A stretch of 64,000 nt of DNA from Streptomyces paradoxus (GCF_014202475.1 NZ_JACHGV010000003.1:286239-350238), one strand, 5' to 3'; numbered from the stretch's first letter, positions 44,687 to 55,118 are shown. Notes: generated by a model from the letters alone, not told the origin. Translations and numbers: made by a program.

Positions 44687-45394
44687 TCAGAGCTCCGTAG
44701 GCTCCAGCGCCCCGAGCTGCTGCATCAGCCCCAGCCGGTCGTACTGCCACCAGCCCTCGGCGATCTTCCCGTCCGGTGTGCAGCGGTGCACGGTCGTCCC
44801 CGTCATGGTGACGTCCTGCCCGGTCGGCGGGATCCCGAGGAAGTCGCCCGTGTGACGCCCGTGGAAGGTCCACCGGGTGCACACCCGGTCGCCCTGCGCC
44901 ATCTGGTCGTCGATCGTGAACGAGAAGTCGAACCCGCCCCGCCACACCTCCACCTCGCGCCGGAGCGCGTCCAGCCCGATGACGTCCTGCACATTGGCGG
45001 GATCGTGGTCGTGGTAGTCCTCGATGAACACGTCGTTGAACGGCGGCGCGTCCCCCTGCCCGGGCGCGAGCTCGAAGAACCTGCGGGCGGTGGCCGCGTA
45101 CAGCTGCTCGTCCCGCACCACGTCCAGGTCCGTGAAGGTCGGCGTCTCGTCACAGAGCGCCACCATGTCCTGGAAGATCCGGTCGGTCTCCGGCAGCCCG
45201 GAGTTCCGCATCGCCTCCTCGTACGACGGGAACTCCACGATCTCCACGATGTGCGACGCGTCGGCCCGGTCCTTCGCCACCACACTGTGCGACGCGGTCC
45301 GCTTCCCCTTGGTCTGCTCGACCCACCGGTCCATCAGCCGGTTCATCTCGTCGAGCCGGCTGGTCCTGCATTCGATGAGCTGTACGAAGGTCAT
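44687..45394 (-). CDS. SnoaL-like ester cyclase fused to an N-terminal ABM-like domain
   Basis: The 235-residue protein has two parts. Residues 1-95 or so (TFVQLIECRTSRLDEMNRLMDRWVEQT, IVEIVEFPSYEEAMRNSGLPETD) resemble small dimeric alpha/beta-barrel (monooxygenase-type) domains. Residues 100-235 follow the SnoaL/NTF2 pattern (FNDVFIEDYHDHDP, VCTRWTFHGRHTGDFLGIPPTGQDVTMTGTTVHRCTPDGKIAEGWWQYD) of polyketide ester cyclases. No polyketide cluster is nearby, so the substrate is unknown. GGAGGCGAGG precedes the ATG. Confidence 0.82.
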   Translation of the reverse strand: MTFVQLIECRTSRLDEMNRLMDRWVEQTKGKRTASHSVVAKDRADASHIVEIVEFPSYEEAMRNSGLPETDRIFQDMVALCDETPTFTDLDVVRDEQLYAATARRFFELAPGQGDAPPFNDVFIEDYHDHDPANVQDVIGLDALRREVEVWRGGFDFSFTIDDQMAQGDRVCTRWTFHGRHTGDFLGIPPTGQDVTMTGTTVHRCTPDGKIAEGWWQYDRLGLMQQLGALEPTEL

Positions 45395-45506
45395 GGCCTC
45401 GCCTCCGGCCCCCCTGGGTCCGGCTGAACAGCTTCATTGTCCCAAGAGGCCGGCCCGGATGCCTCCCGGCCCGGGAGGAGGAGCCGGCCGGGCCGGCCGC
45501 GAGCGC

Positions 45507-46280
45507 CTACTGCGGCCCGTACTTCCGGCCCGTCCTGGAGGAAACGGCCCCGAGCATCCCCCGCGGCACCAGCTTCGCCGCCCCCATCAGCGCCTTGTAG
45601 CGCGGGTCCGGAATGGACAGCGTCTTGCCGCGCGCCAGATCGTGCAGCGCCGCCGCCACCAGCTTGTCCGCGTCGAGCCACATCCAGCCGGGGATGTTGT
45701 CGGTGCCCATCCCGGCCCGGTCGTGGAACTCGGTGCGCACGAAGCCCGGGCAGAGCGCCATCAGCCGTACGCCGCTGCCGGCCAGGTCGCGCGCCGCGCC
45801 CTGGGTGAACTGCACGACCCAGGCCTTGGAGGCGCCGTAGGTGCCGCGGGGCACGAAGGCGGCCACCGACGCGACGTTGACGACGCCGCCGCGGCCGCGC
45901 TCGCGCATGGCCTCGGCCGCCGCCGAGGTCAGCCGCAGCACCGCCTCGCAGTGCACCTTGAGCATCCGCAGCTCGTCGGCCATGGAGACGTCGAGATAAC
46001 GGCCCTTGTTGCCGAACCCGGCGTTGTTGATCAGCAGGTCGACGGGGTTCTTGCGGTTGCCGAGGCGCCCGGCCACCGCCTCGATCCCCTTGTCCTCGGC
46101 CAGGTCGGCCGTCAGCACCTCCGCCTCGATGCCGTGCCGGTCGTGCAGCTCGGTCGCCTGCTCGCGAAGCCGCTTGGTGTCGCGGGCCACCAGCACCAGG
46201 TTGTGCCCGTCCGCCGCCAGTCGCCGCGCGAACGCGGCCCCGATGCCTGCCGTCGATCCCGTAATCAGAGCCGTTGTCAT
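45507..46280 (-). CDS. Short-chain dehydrogenase/reductase
   Basis: The 257-residue NAD(P)-dependent oxidoreductase has TGSTAGIG (7-14), the structural NNAG (86-88), and the catalytic triad Ser138, Tyr148 and Lys152 (YGASK). RDTKRL after the second strand suggests the cofactor-binding turn. A C-terminal extension ends SSRTGRKYGPQ. The substrate cannot be predicted. A TAnnnT hexamer (46287-46292, minus strand) lies 6 bases before the ATG, which suggests a leaderless transcript. Confidence 0.9.
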   Translation of the reverse strand: MTTALITGSTAGIGAAFARRLAADGHNLVLVARDTKRLREQATELHDRHGIEAEVLTADLAEDKGIEAVAGRLGNRKNPVDLLINNAGFGNKGRYLDVSMADELRMLKVHCEAVLRLTSAAAEAMRERGRGGVVNVASVAAFVPRGTYGASKAWVVQFTQGAARDLAGSGVRLMALCPGFVRTEFHDRAGMGTDNIPGWMWLDADKLVAAALHDLARGKTLSIPDPRYKALMGAAKLVPRGMLGAVSSRTGRKYGPQ

Positions 46281-46286
46281 GGCAGA

Positions 46287-46292
46287 AGGTTA
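46287..46292 (-). promoter_or_regulatory. -10-like hexamer for the SDR gene (leaderless arrangement)
   Basis: On the minus strand TAACCT lies 6 bases before the ATG at 46280. Confidence 0.4.
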
Positions 46293-46374
46293 GTGACCCG
46301 GACTGGGTGCATCCGCTTGCCCGGGGGGCCGTCCGTGGTGAAGGGTCCGTGGAGACAGGCGTGGTGAGCGGCCA

Positions 46375-47043
46375 TCAGGCTCCGTACTTCTCCTCGTACT
46401 CCCGCGCCATCCTCAGCACCTCCGGGTGCAGCGCCTCGCCCGCGGCCAGCAGCCGGGGCAGCAGCGTCCGCTCGGTCGTGACCGCCCGGAACTGCAGGGC
46501 CACCGTCACGTCGTGGCCGGGCCGGTGCACGACCTCGACGGCATCGCCCGCGCGGACCTCCCCGGGCACGATCACCCGCAGATACGCCCCGGGCGCACCC
46601 CGCTGCGTGAACCGCTTCACCCAGCCCTTCTCGTCCATATGGCCCTGGAACGTACGGCACGGGATCCGCCCGGAGGTGACCTCCAGCACCACCTCGGGCC
46701 CCACCCGCCAGCGCTCGCCGATCAGGGCACCGGACACGTCCAGACCGCGGGTCGTGAGGTTCTCGCCGAACGCGCCGTCGGCCAGCGTCCGGCCCAGCTC
46801 GCGCTCCCATTCGTCCAGGTCCTCGCGGGCCATGGCGTACACCGCCTGGTCGTCGCCGCCGTGGTGCTCCAGCTTGCACACCGCGTCCCCGGCCAGCCCG
46901 CTCCCTCCGACGCCCTTGGGCCCGGGCGCGGACACCCGCACCGGCCCGTCGACCGGCCGCTTGTCGATCCCGGTCACGCCCTCAGCGTTGTCGGTGTACG
47001 GCACGGCCTCGGCGCGGCCCAGATTCACTGACAGAAGCTTCAT
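46375..47043 (-). CDS. MOSC domain protein
   Basis: The 222-residue protein begins MKLLSVNLGRAEAVPY and has the MOSC core with KLEHHGGDDQAVYAMAREDLDEWERELGR, FGENLTTRGLDVSGALIGERWRVG and SGRIPCRTFQGHM (conserved Cys). MOSC domains handle sulfur or molybdenum-cofactor chemistry. YiiM-like members reduce N-hydroxylated compounds. ATG 47043 is preferred over the longer frame to 47136, which would overlap the divergent LysR gene. Confidence 0.88.
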   Translation of the reverse strand: MKLLSVNLGRAEAVPYTDNAEGVTGIDKRPVDGPVRVSAPGPKGVGGSGLAGDAVCKLEHHGGDDQAVYAMAREDLDEWERELGRTLADGAFGENLTTRGLDVSGALIGERWRVGPEVVLEVTSGRIPCRTFQGHMDEKGWVKRFTQRGAPGAYLRVIVPGEVRAGDAVEVVHRPGHDVTVALQFRAVTTERTLLPRLLAAGEALHPEVLRMAREYEEKYGA

Positions 47044-47123
47044 GCCCGAAAGGTAGGCGACCGCTCCCCAAAGCGTCGACGCATTATTCGCAGCTACATC
47101 AAAGGGTGACTTATTCTCGAAGG
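47044..47123. promoter_or_regulatory. Divergent promoter region, MOSC / LysR
   Basis: The 80-base gap holds a minus-strand TACCTT (47050-47055) 6 bases before the MOSC ATG and a plus-strand TATTCT (47112-47117) 6 bases before the LysR GTG. Both genes therefore look leaderless. TTATTC occurs twice and may mark LysR contacts. Confidence 0.45.
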
Positions 47124-48020
47124 GTGATCGAAGCACGTCATCTCCGCGTCCTGCGCGCCGTCGCGACCACCGGCTCCTTCTCCGCCGCCGGCCGCGAGCT
47201 GGGCTGCACCCAGCCCGCCGTGAGCCAGCAGATGAAGGCCCTGGAGACCTCCGTCGGCACGCCTCTGCTGATCCGCACCGGACGGGAGATGCGCCTGACC
47301 CAGGCCGGCGAGGCCCTGGTGCGGCACGCCGCCGGCATCCTCGCCGGGCTCACGGCCGCCGAGGAGGAGGTCGCCGCCATCGCCGGGCTGCGCGCGGGCC
47401 GGGTCCGGCTCGTCTCCTTCCCCAGCGGCAGCTCCACCCTCGTCCCCACGGCCCTCGCCGCGCTGCGCGAGGCGCACCCGGGCACCCGCGTCTCCCTGGA
47501 GGAGGCCGAGCCGCCCGCCTCCGTCGGACTGCTGCGCGAGGGCGACTGCGACGTGGCGCTCGCCTTCCGCTACGAGGGGGCGGCGGGCGCGGAGGAGTGG
47601 GACGACCTCGTCGTACGGCCGTTGCTGTCGGACCGGCTCGTCGCACTCGTGCCGGAGCGGCACCGGCTCGCGGGCGCGGAGTCCGTCGACATCGGCGAGC
47701 TGACCGAGGAGCCGTGGATCGCGGGCTGCCCGCGCTGCCGCGGACAGCTGGTCGAGGTGTGCGCGGCGGCCGGCTTCACCCCGCGCATCGACTTCGCGAC
47801 CGACGACTACCCGGCCGTCGTCGGCCTCGTCGGCGCCGGTCTGGGCGTGGCCGTGCTGCCCCAGCTGGCCGTCGAATCGGTACGGCCCCGGGGTGTGCGC
47901 ACCGTTCGCCTCGAACCGGCGGTGCGCCGGGAGATCGTCGCGCTCACCCTGCCCGACCTCGCACAGGTCCCGGCCGTGGCGGCGACGCTCGATCAGCTGG
48001 CCCGGGCCGCCCGCCGCTAG
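47124..48020 (+). CDS. LysR-family transcriptional regulator
   Basis: The 298-residue protein has the N-terminal winged helix (MIEARHLRVLRAVATTGSFSAAGRELGCTQPAVSQQMKALE) and a substrate-binding domain (about 88-298). The start at GTG 47124 is preferred over GTG 47106 because it gives the usual N-terminus and lies 6 bases after TATTCT. LysR proteins commonly regulate the divergent gene, here MOSC. Confidence 0.9.
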   Translation: MIEARHLRVLRAVATTGSFSAAGRELGCTQPAVSQQMKALETSVGTPLLIRTGREMRLTQAGEALVRHAAGILAGLTAAEEEVAAIAGLRAGRVRLVSFPSGSSTLVPTALAALREAHPGTRVSLEEAEPPASVGLLREGDCDVALAFRYEGAAGAEEWDDLVVRPLLSDRLVALVPERHRLAGAESVDIGELTEEPWIAGCPRCRGQLVEVCAAAGFTPRIDFATDDYPAVVGLVGAGLGVAVLPQLAVESVRPRGVRTVRLEPAVRREIVALTLPDLAQVPAVAATLDQLARAARR

Positions 48021-48083
48021 CGCGGCCGGCGCGTCCAAAAACCAACGGCACGCGTGCGCGTGCCCATTCGCAGAAACGTTACT

Positions 48084-48413
48084 TCAGTTGTTCGAGGCGG
48101 TGTGCCCGCCCGATGCCGTCGCCGACACCAGCCGGTTGCGCGCCCGCCCCATCAGCTCTTCGCGCTCGTCCTCGGTCAGCCCGCCCCACACGCCGTACGG
48201 CTCACGCACCGCCAGGGCGTGGGCAGCGCACTCGGCGCGCACCGGGCACCTCATGCAGACCTCCTTGGCCGAGTTCTCACGAGCGCTCCTCGCCGCACCG
48301 CGCTCACCCTCCGGATGGAAGAAGAGCGAGCTGTCCACGCCACGACAGGCAGCCAGCAACTGCCAGTCCCACAGGTCCGCGTTCGGTCCGGGAAGGCGGG
48401 AGAAATCTGCCAT
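48084..48413 (-). CDS. whiD: WhiB-family iron-sulfur regulator, WhiD
   Basis: The 109-residue protein has the four [4Fe-4S] ligands Cys23, Cys53, Cys56 and Cys62 (CMRC in the centre) and the turn GVWGG (74-78), followed by a basic C-terminus. The sequence MADFSRLPGPNADLWDWQLLAACRGVDSS and the neighbouring bldM match whiD, required for late sporulation in Streptomyces. An AAGGGG site precedes the ATG. It is divergent from bldM. Confidence 0.92.
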   Translation of the reverse strand: MADFSRLPGPNADLWDWQLLAACRGVDSSLFFHPEGERGAARSARENSAKEVCMRCPVRAECAAHALAVREPYGVWGGLTEDEREELMGRARNRLVSATASGGHTASNN

Positions 48414-48642
48414 TACGTGACCCCTTGTAGCCGTTCTGGGCGGATCCGGTGTCTACGACCGTACAACTACGATCTAAGGAGATGAAAATATGACTCATTG
48501 CGAATCTAGCTCCAGACACTGGCAAAGCGGAAGAAATGGGTCTAAATGGGGCATAGGTTGTGATGAAAGTTCGAGGGTCTGCTGCGCATATCTGCACCGT
48601 GTCCGCCCCCTCACGTAGAGTGCCGAAGATGGCAGCCGCCCC

Positions 48643-48670
48643 CGTAACTCTTTCGAGTGACCGTCGTTGA
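48643..48670 (+). promoter_or_regulatory. Sigma-BldN promoter of bldM
   Basis: CGTAAC (48643-48648) and CGTTGA (48665-48670) are separated by exactly 16 bases. As I recall, this is the full sigma-BldN consensus (CGTAAC-N16-CGTTGA), and bldM is a known target. It places the start near 48677, giving a leader of about 115 bases. Confidence 0.85.
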
Positions 48671-48793
48671 GAGTGCGAGGCGGTTGAAGGAACAAGCGCT
48701 CGGGCGGGCGTCCGAGACGGTCGACCGCACAGGTGACGATTTCGTACCAGCCTGGAGGCTCAAGGTGACGCGCATCAGCTGCGGAGGGCGGTC

Positions 48794-49405
48794 ATGACAT
48801 CCGTCCTCGTCTGCGACGACTCCCCGCTTGCCCGAGAGGCGCTCCGTCGTGCGGTCGCGACCGTGCCCGGCGTAGAGCGCGTGACGACGGCGGCCAACGG
48901 CGAGGAAGTCCTCCGCCGCTGGGGGGCCGACCGCTCGGACCTGATTCTGATGGACGTACGCATGCCCGGACTGGGCGGCGTCGAGACGGTCCGGCGGCTG
49001 TTGTCCGCCGACCCCGGTGCGCGCATCATCATGCTCACCGTCGCCGAGGACCTGGACGGCGTGGCCCTCGCGGTCGCCGCCGGTGCCCGCGGTTATCTGC
49101 ACAAGGACGCCTCCCGCGCGGAACTGCGCGCGACGGTGACCCAGGCCCTGGCCGACCCGACCTGGCGGCTCGCCCCGCGTCGGCTGCGCTCGGCCGAGAT
49201 GGGCGCGGCGCCCACGCTCACCGCGCGTGAGATCCAGGTCCTCGAAGGCATGAGCCACGGCCGCTCCAACGCGGAGATCGGCCGCGAGCTGTTCCTCTCC
49301 GAGGACACCGTCAAGACGCACGCCCGGCGCCTGTTCAAGAAGCTCGGCGCCTCGGACCGGGCCCACGCCGTGGCGCTCGGTTTCCGGTGGGGTCTGGTGC
49401 GCTAG
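48794..49405 (+). CDS. bldM: Atypical response regulator BldM
   Basis: BldM is a DNA-binding regulator needed for aerial growth and sporulation. The 203-residue protein has a receiver domain (MTSVLVCDDSPLAREALRRAV, Asp54 in ILMDVRMPG) and a LuxR-type helix-turn-helix (LTAREIQVLEGMSHGRSNAEIGRELFLSEDTVKTHARRLFKKLG). From the literature, BldM works without phosphorylation of Asp54. GGAGG lies before the ATG. The promoter at 48643-48670 links it to sigma-BldN. Confidence 0.94.
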   Translation: MTSVLVCDDSPLAREALRRAVATVPGVERVTTAANGEEVLRRWGADRSDLILMDVRMPGLGGVETVRRLLSADPGARIIMLTVAEDLDGVALAVAAGARGYLHKDASRAELRATVTQALADPTWRLAPRRLRSAEMGAAPTLTAREIQVLEGMSHGRSNAEIGRELFLSEDTVKTHARRLFKKLGASDRAHAVALGFRWGLVR

Positions 49406-49481
49406 GGCCTGTCGTTCGGATCACGTCCGTCCTTCGGATCGGGCCGGTTTCGACGCGCGGCCTCCGGCCAGGACCGGAGGG

Positions 49482-49503
49482 CGGGGGCACCCGGATGCCC
49501 CCG
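49482..49503 (+). terminator. Terminator after bldM
   Basis: 8-bp arms (49482-49489 and 49496-49503) with a 6-base loop follow bldM. The rest of the 394-base gap to the next gene is GC-rich. It has two direct TTCGGATC copies just after bldM and nothing else recognisable. Confidence 0.65.
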
Positions 49504-49799
49504 CGCGAGCCGCACCGGCGTGGACGGACGCCGGCGGCCGGCGACAGCGCCGTCAGGGATCTGCCCCGGCCCGGGGGAGGCCGAGAGCCCGGGAGGGTGC
49601 AGGCGAGGCCCCACCTCCCCGGGATGATTCGAACGGCAGGCCCCAGCGGTCCTGCTGAGGGCACGGAATGCCAGGTGGGCGCGGGTGAACCGGGGGTTCG
49701 CCGGATGCCCGCTGCTCGTTTCGCCGCGGATGCCGCATCCTTGAGGGTGTGGAGTTCCTCGGGGACGAGTCGGTCGAGCGGAAGGGGAGGGCGCAGCGG

Positions 49800-50477
49800 A
49801 TGAGTGCCGGCGCACCTGCTCATAACGCTTCGGTGCACAACAACGGGAGCGGTGCCGCGCAGCCGGCGGCCGCAAGGCACCATGGACCGATGCGCGACGA
49901 CGAGGCGGCCCATGCCCAGGGCGCGATCGGTGCGCTCGTCCACCGCGCCGTCGACGGGGACGAGCAGGCGACGCACGACCTGCTCGCCCATGTCCACCCC
50001 CTGGCCCTGCGCTACTGCCGCACCCGTCTGTCCCGTCTCCCGGGCGACGCCCGGCACTTCGTGGAGGACCTCGCGCAGGAGGTCTGCGTCGCGGTGCTCC
50101 TCGCACTGCCGCGCTACCGGGACACCGGGCGTCCCTTCGAGGCGTTCGTCTTCGCCATCGCCGCGCACAAGGTCGCCGACCTCCAGCGCGCGGCGATGCG
50201 CCACCCCGGCTCGACGGCGGTGCCCTCCGACGAGATGCCCGAGCGCCCGGACGACTCCCTCGGCCCGGAGGAGCGCGCCCTGCTCAGCAGCGACGCGGAA
50301 TGGGCCAAGAAACTCCTGGCCAACCTCCCCGAGAACCAGCGGGAGCTGCTGCTGCTGCGGATCGCGGTGGGGCTGACGGCCGAGGAGACCGGTCAGATGT
50401 TGGGAATGTCACCCGGTGCGGTCCGGGTGGCGCAGCACAGGGCGCTGAGCCGGCTGCGGGCGCTGGCCGAGCAGTAG
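49800..50477 (+). CDS. shbA: ECF RNA polymerase sigma factor, probably ShbA
   Basis: The 225-residue reading from ATG 49800 (GGGAGG upstream) has a variable N-terminus of about 35 residues. It then has sigma2 ([50 protein letters not shown]) and sigma4 ([47 protein letters not shown]). Its place between bldM and guaB matches shbA, which in Streptomyces drives transcription of the principal sigma gene hrdB. Starts at 49749 or 49890 are also possible. Confidence 0.85.
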   Translation: MSAGAPAHNASVHNNGSGAAQPAAARHHGPMRDDEAAHAQGAIGALVHRAVDGDEQATHDLLAHVHPLALRYCRTRLSRLPGDARHFVEDLAQEVCVAVLLALPRYRDTGRPFEAFVFAIAAHKVADLQRAAMRHPGSTAVPSDEMPERPDDSLGPEERALLSSDAEWAKKLLANLPENQRELLLLRIAVGLTAEETGQMLGMSPGAVRVAQHRALSRLRALAEQ

Positions 50478-50588
50478 CCCTGCTTGAAGAACCCCTCAGT
50501 TGAACAGGCGGTGCGCCGCTTCCGTACGAACATACGAAGCCCGGAGCCAGGCGGAACCGTGGAATGAGACAGCCTCGCTTCCCGTTAG

Positions 50589-52136
<1,548 letters not shown>

Positions 52137-52239
52137 CGGCCGGCCTCCCAGGGCGGCTCCGGAGCATCCGGGGCCGCCCTCGCCGTGCCCGTCGGCGATA
52201 CTGGAAGACGCTGCAACGCATCAGGGAAAGGCCACAGAC

Positions 52240-53364
52240 GTGACTGAGATCGAGATCGGGCGCGGCAAGCGCGGCCGCCGGGCGTACGCCTTCGACGACA
52301 TCGCCGTCGTCCCCAGCCGCCGTACGCGGGACCCGAAGGAGGTCTCGATCGCCTGGCAGATCGACGCCTACCGCTTCGAGCTGCCCTTCCTGGCCGCCCC
52401 CATGGACTCGGTCGTCTCCCCGGCCACCGCGATCCGCATCGGCGAGCTCGGCGGCCTCGGTGTACTGAACCTCGAAGGCCTGTGGACGCGCTACGAGGAC
52501 CCGCAGCCGCTGCTCGACGAGATCACCGGTCTGGACGCGGAGACCGCGACCCGCCGTCTGCAGGAGATCTACGCGGCCCCCATCAAGGAGGAGCTGATCG
52601 GGCAGCGCATCAAGGAGGTGCGCGACTCCGGCGTCGTCACCGCCGCCGCGCTCTCCCCGCAGCGCACCGCCCAGTTCTCCAAGGCCGTCGTGGACGCGGG
52701 CGTGGACATCTTCGTCATCCGCGGTACGACGGTCTCCGCGGAGCACGTCTCCGGCGCGCACGAGCCGCTCAACCTGAAGCAGTTCATCTACGAGCTGGAC
52801 GTCCCGGTGATCGTCGGCGGCTGCGCCACGTACACGGCGGCCCTGCACCTGATGCGTACCGGCGCGGCCGGTGTGCTCGTCGGCTTCGGCGGCGGCGCCG
52901 CGCACACCACGCGCAACGTGCTCGGCATCCAGGTCCCCATGGCGACGGCGGTCGCCGACGTGGCCGCGGCGCGCCGTGACTACATGGACGAGTCGGGCGG
53001 CCGGTACGTGCACGTGATCGCGGACGGCGGTGTCGGCTGGTCAGGCGACCTGCCCAAGGCGATCGCCTGCGGCGCGGACTCGGTGATGATGGGCTCCCCG
53101 CTGGCCCGCGCGACCGACGGCCCGGGCAAGGGCCACCACTGGGGCATGGAGGCCGTGAACGAGGAGCTGCCGCGCGGCAAGAAGGTCGCCCTCGGCACGG
53201 TCGGCACCCTGGAGGAGATCCTCACAGGTCCGTCCCACACCCCCGACGGCTCGATGAACCTCTTCGGCGCCCTGCGCCGCGCCATGTCCACGACCGGCTA
53301 CAGCGAGCTCAAGGAGTTCCAGCGCGTCGAGGTGACGGTGGCGGACTCGCAGCACCGCCGGTAG
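52240..53364 (+). CDS. guaB3: GuaB3 family IMP dehydrogenase-related protein
   Basis: The 374-residue protein shares the IMPDH barrel (RAYAFDDIAVVPSRRTRDPKEV, then DGGVGWSGDLPKAIACGADSVMMGSPLARA) but has no CBS domains. At the catalytic-loop position the sequence is GGGAAHTTRNVLG, so the catalytic Cys of IMPDH appears to be His222. The family is conserved in actinobacteria next to guaB. Its reaction is not certain. GTG 52240 is used. Confidence 0.92.
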   Translation: MTEIEIGRGKRGRRAYAFDDIAVVPSRRTRDPKEVSIAWQIDAYRFELPFLAAPMDSVVSPATAIRIGELGGLGVLNLEGLWTRYEDPQPLLDEITGLDAETATRRLQEIYAAPIKEELIGQRIKEVRDSGVVTAAALSPQRTAQFSKAVVDAGVDIFVIRGTTVSAEHVSGAHEPLNLKQFIYELDVPVIVGGCATYTAALHLMRTGAAGVLVGFGGGAAHTTRNVLGIQVPMATAVADVAAARRDYMDESGGRYVHVIADGGVGWSGDLPKAIACGADSVMMGSPLARATDGPGKGHHWGMEAVNEELPRGKKVALGTVGTLEEILTGPSHTPDGSMNLFGALRRAMSTTGYSELKEFQRVEVTVADSQHRR

Positions 53365-53376
53365 TCCGTTCCGGCT

Positions 53377-53416
53377 GAGAAGGGCCTGGTCGCTCGGGGG
53401 AGTGGCCGGGCCCTTC
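53377..53416 (+). terminator. Terminator after guaB3
   Basis: A 12-bp stem with one G-T pair (arms 53377-53388 and 53405-53416) lies 13 bases after the guaB3 stop. Confidence 0.7.
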
Positions 53417-53909
53417 TGCGTGCCCAAGTGGCTCTGGCGGGGCGCGTGTTGCCGTTGGGGGGCGCACGGGTGCCTTCGGGCCGTTCGGCCCCGTGGGGGG
53501 CGGTTTCGAGACGCTAGTGTCCTTGATCGGCGCCCAGGTTCTTCTGGGAGCCCCCTTCCAAGGACACGGTCCGGACCCCGGCCCTCGGGGCCCGGCCCGA
53601 AATCCGACGTGCCGCCTACCGGGTCAATGGGCGGCGTCGTGGAAGGGGGCGCCCATGGGACGTCACCGCAAGCCCACCCGCTGGGACCGGCTCCGTTTCG
53701 GACGGTGCAGTGCCGGAGGAGGTGGATCTTGCGGATTTTCGGATGGTGAGCGGCCGCCCCCAGGAAGACTAGGGGCGGACACTCCGTGATCCATCCAGGA
53801 GCCTGCCGCAGTGACCGCTGCGGTGGGCTCCACCTGTGTCCGTAAGGTACCCGCGCCGCGTACCTCATGCCACCAGTCGCCTGGGCTCACGCACCCCGCG
53901 TGCCCCCCT
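53417..53909. other. Intergenic region without a recognisable gene
   Basis: About 490 bases lie between the guaB3 terminator and the converging dehydrogenase gene. A short reading at 53655-53789 (plus strand, MGRHRKPTRWDRLRFGRC..., 44 residues) has GGAAGGGGG upstream, but its C-terminal half is low-complexity, so it is not called as a gene. No RNA gene was identified. Confidence 0.5.
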
Positions 53910-55118
53910 TCACAACCGATGCGCCGCCCCCGTCGGCGCCGCCCCGCGCGTGTCCAGCAGCAGCTGGGCCTTCACCGACAGGCCCTGGAGGTCGTACGTG
54001 CGGTGCTGCTGGAGGAGGATGGTCAGGTCCGCGTCGGCTGCTGCCTCGTAGAGGGAGTCAGCGCGGGGGACCGGGTGGTCGTAGACGCTCCAGGACGGGA
54101 CGTACGGGTCGTGGTAGCTGACCGTCGCGCCCAGTTCCCTCAGACGCAGGGCGATCTCCCGGGCCGGAGTGCCCTGGAGGTCGGCGAGGTCGGGCTTGTA
54201 GGTGACGCCGAGGAGGAGCACGCGGGCGCCCCGGGCCGACTTGCCGTGTTCGTTGAGGAGTGTGGCGGCACGCTGGACGACGTAGCCCGGCATGCGGTTG
54301 TTGACCTCCTGGGCCAGCTCCACCATGCGCAGGCCGCGGCCGCCGCCTGCGGTCATGTCCTGGGGGACGGAGTGGCCGCCGACGCCGGGGCCGGGGCGGA
54401 AGGCCTGGAAGCCGAACGGCTTGGTCTCCGCGCAGCGGATGACGTCCCAGAGGTCGACGCCCAGGTCGTTGCAGAGGACGGCCATCTCGTTGACGAGGGC
54501 GATGTTCACGTGCCGGTAGTTGGTCTCCAGCAACTGCACGGTCTCCGCTTCGCGGGGTCCACGCGCGCGTACCACCTTGTCGGTCAGCCGTGCATGGAAC
54601 GCGGCGGCCGACTCGGTGCAGGCCGGGGTGAGACCGCCGATGACCTTGGGGGTGGTCGCGGGTGTGACGTCGCGGTTGCCGGGGTCGACGCGGCTGGGGG
54701 AGTACGCGAGGTGGAAATCGCGGCCGGCGCGCAGACCGGAGCCCTCCTCCAGGAGCGGACGCAGGAATTCCTCCGTCGTCCCCGGGTACACGGGGGACTC
54801 CAGGATCACTGTGGTGTGCGGGCGCAGCTGGGCGGCCAGGGTGCGGGCGGCCGCCTCCAGCTGGCTCAGGTCGAGTCCGCCGTCCGCGCCCCGCGGGGTC
54901 GGCGCGCAGATGACTGCGGTGCGCACCCGGCCGAGCTCGGCCGGGTCGGTGGTCGGCCGGAAGCCCCCCGAGAGCATCCGGCGCAGTTCGGCGGGGCTGA
55001 GCGAGCCCGCCTCGGGTCCGGTCCGGTAGCCGATGGTGGGGATGCCGGCGGCGACGGCGGCCTGGGCCAGGGGCAGGCCGTACGGGCCGAGTCCGATGAC
55101 GGCGAGATCTGCGGGCAT
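53910..55118 (-). CDS. UDP-sugar 6-dehydrogenase homologue with altered active site
   Basis: The 402-residue protein has the three-domain layout of UDP-glucose/UDP-ManNAc dehydrogenases: NAD-binding GLGPYGLPLA, SPVYPGTTEEFL, KPFGFQAFRPGPGVGGHSVPQDM, and the C-terminal VLLLGVTYKPDLADLQGTPA. The catalytic Cys of GGHC is Ser250, the catalytic Lys (KLLEN) is Gln196, and the paired Asn is Thr200. The Asp (Asp254) is kept. The enzyme is therefore probably not a normal four-electron dehydrogenase. GAAGGA precedes the ATG. Confidence 0.88.
   Translation of the reverse strand: MPADLAVIGLGPYGLPLAQAAVAAGIPTIGYRTGPEAGSLSPAELRRMLSGGFRPTTDPAELGRVRTAVICAPTPRGADGGLDLSQLEAAARTLAAQLRPHTTVILESPVYPGTTEEFLRPLLEEGSGLRAGRDFHLAYSPSRVDPGNRDVTPATTPKVIGGLTPACTESAAAFHARLTDKVVRARGPREAETVQLLETNYRHVNIALVNEMAVLCNDLGVDLWDVIRCAETKPFGFQAFRPGPGVGGHSVPQDMTAGGGRGLRMVELAQEVNNRMPGYVVQRAATLLNEHGKSARGARVLLLGVTYKPDLADLQGTPAREIALRLRELGATVSYHDPYVPSWSVYDHPVPRADSLYEAAADADLTILLQQHRTYDLQGLSVKAQLLLDTRGAAPTGAAHRL

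Noticed and set aside
53655..53789. Small plus-strand gene after guaB3
   Set aside because: It has a plausible ribosome-binding site, but the C-terminal half is low-complexity and no independent support is visible.
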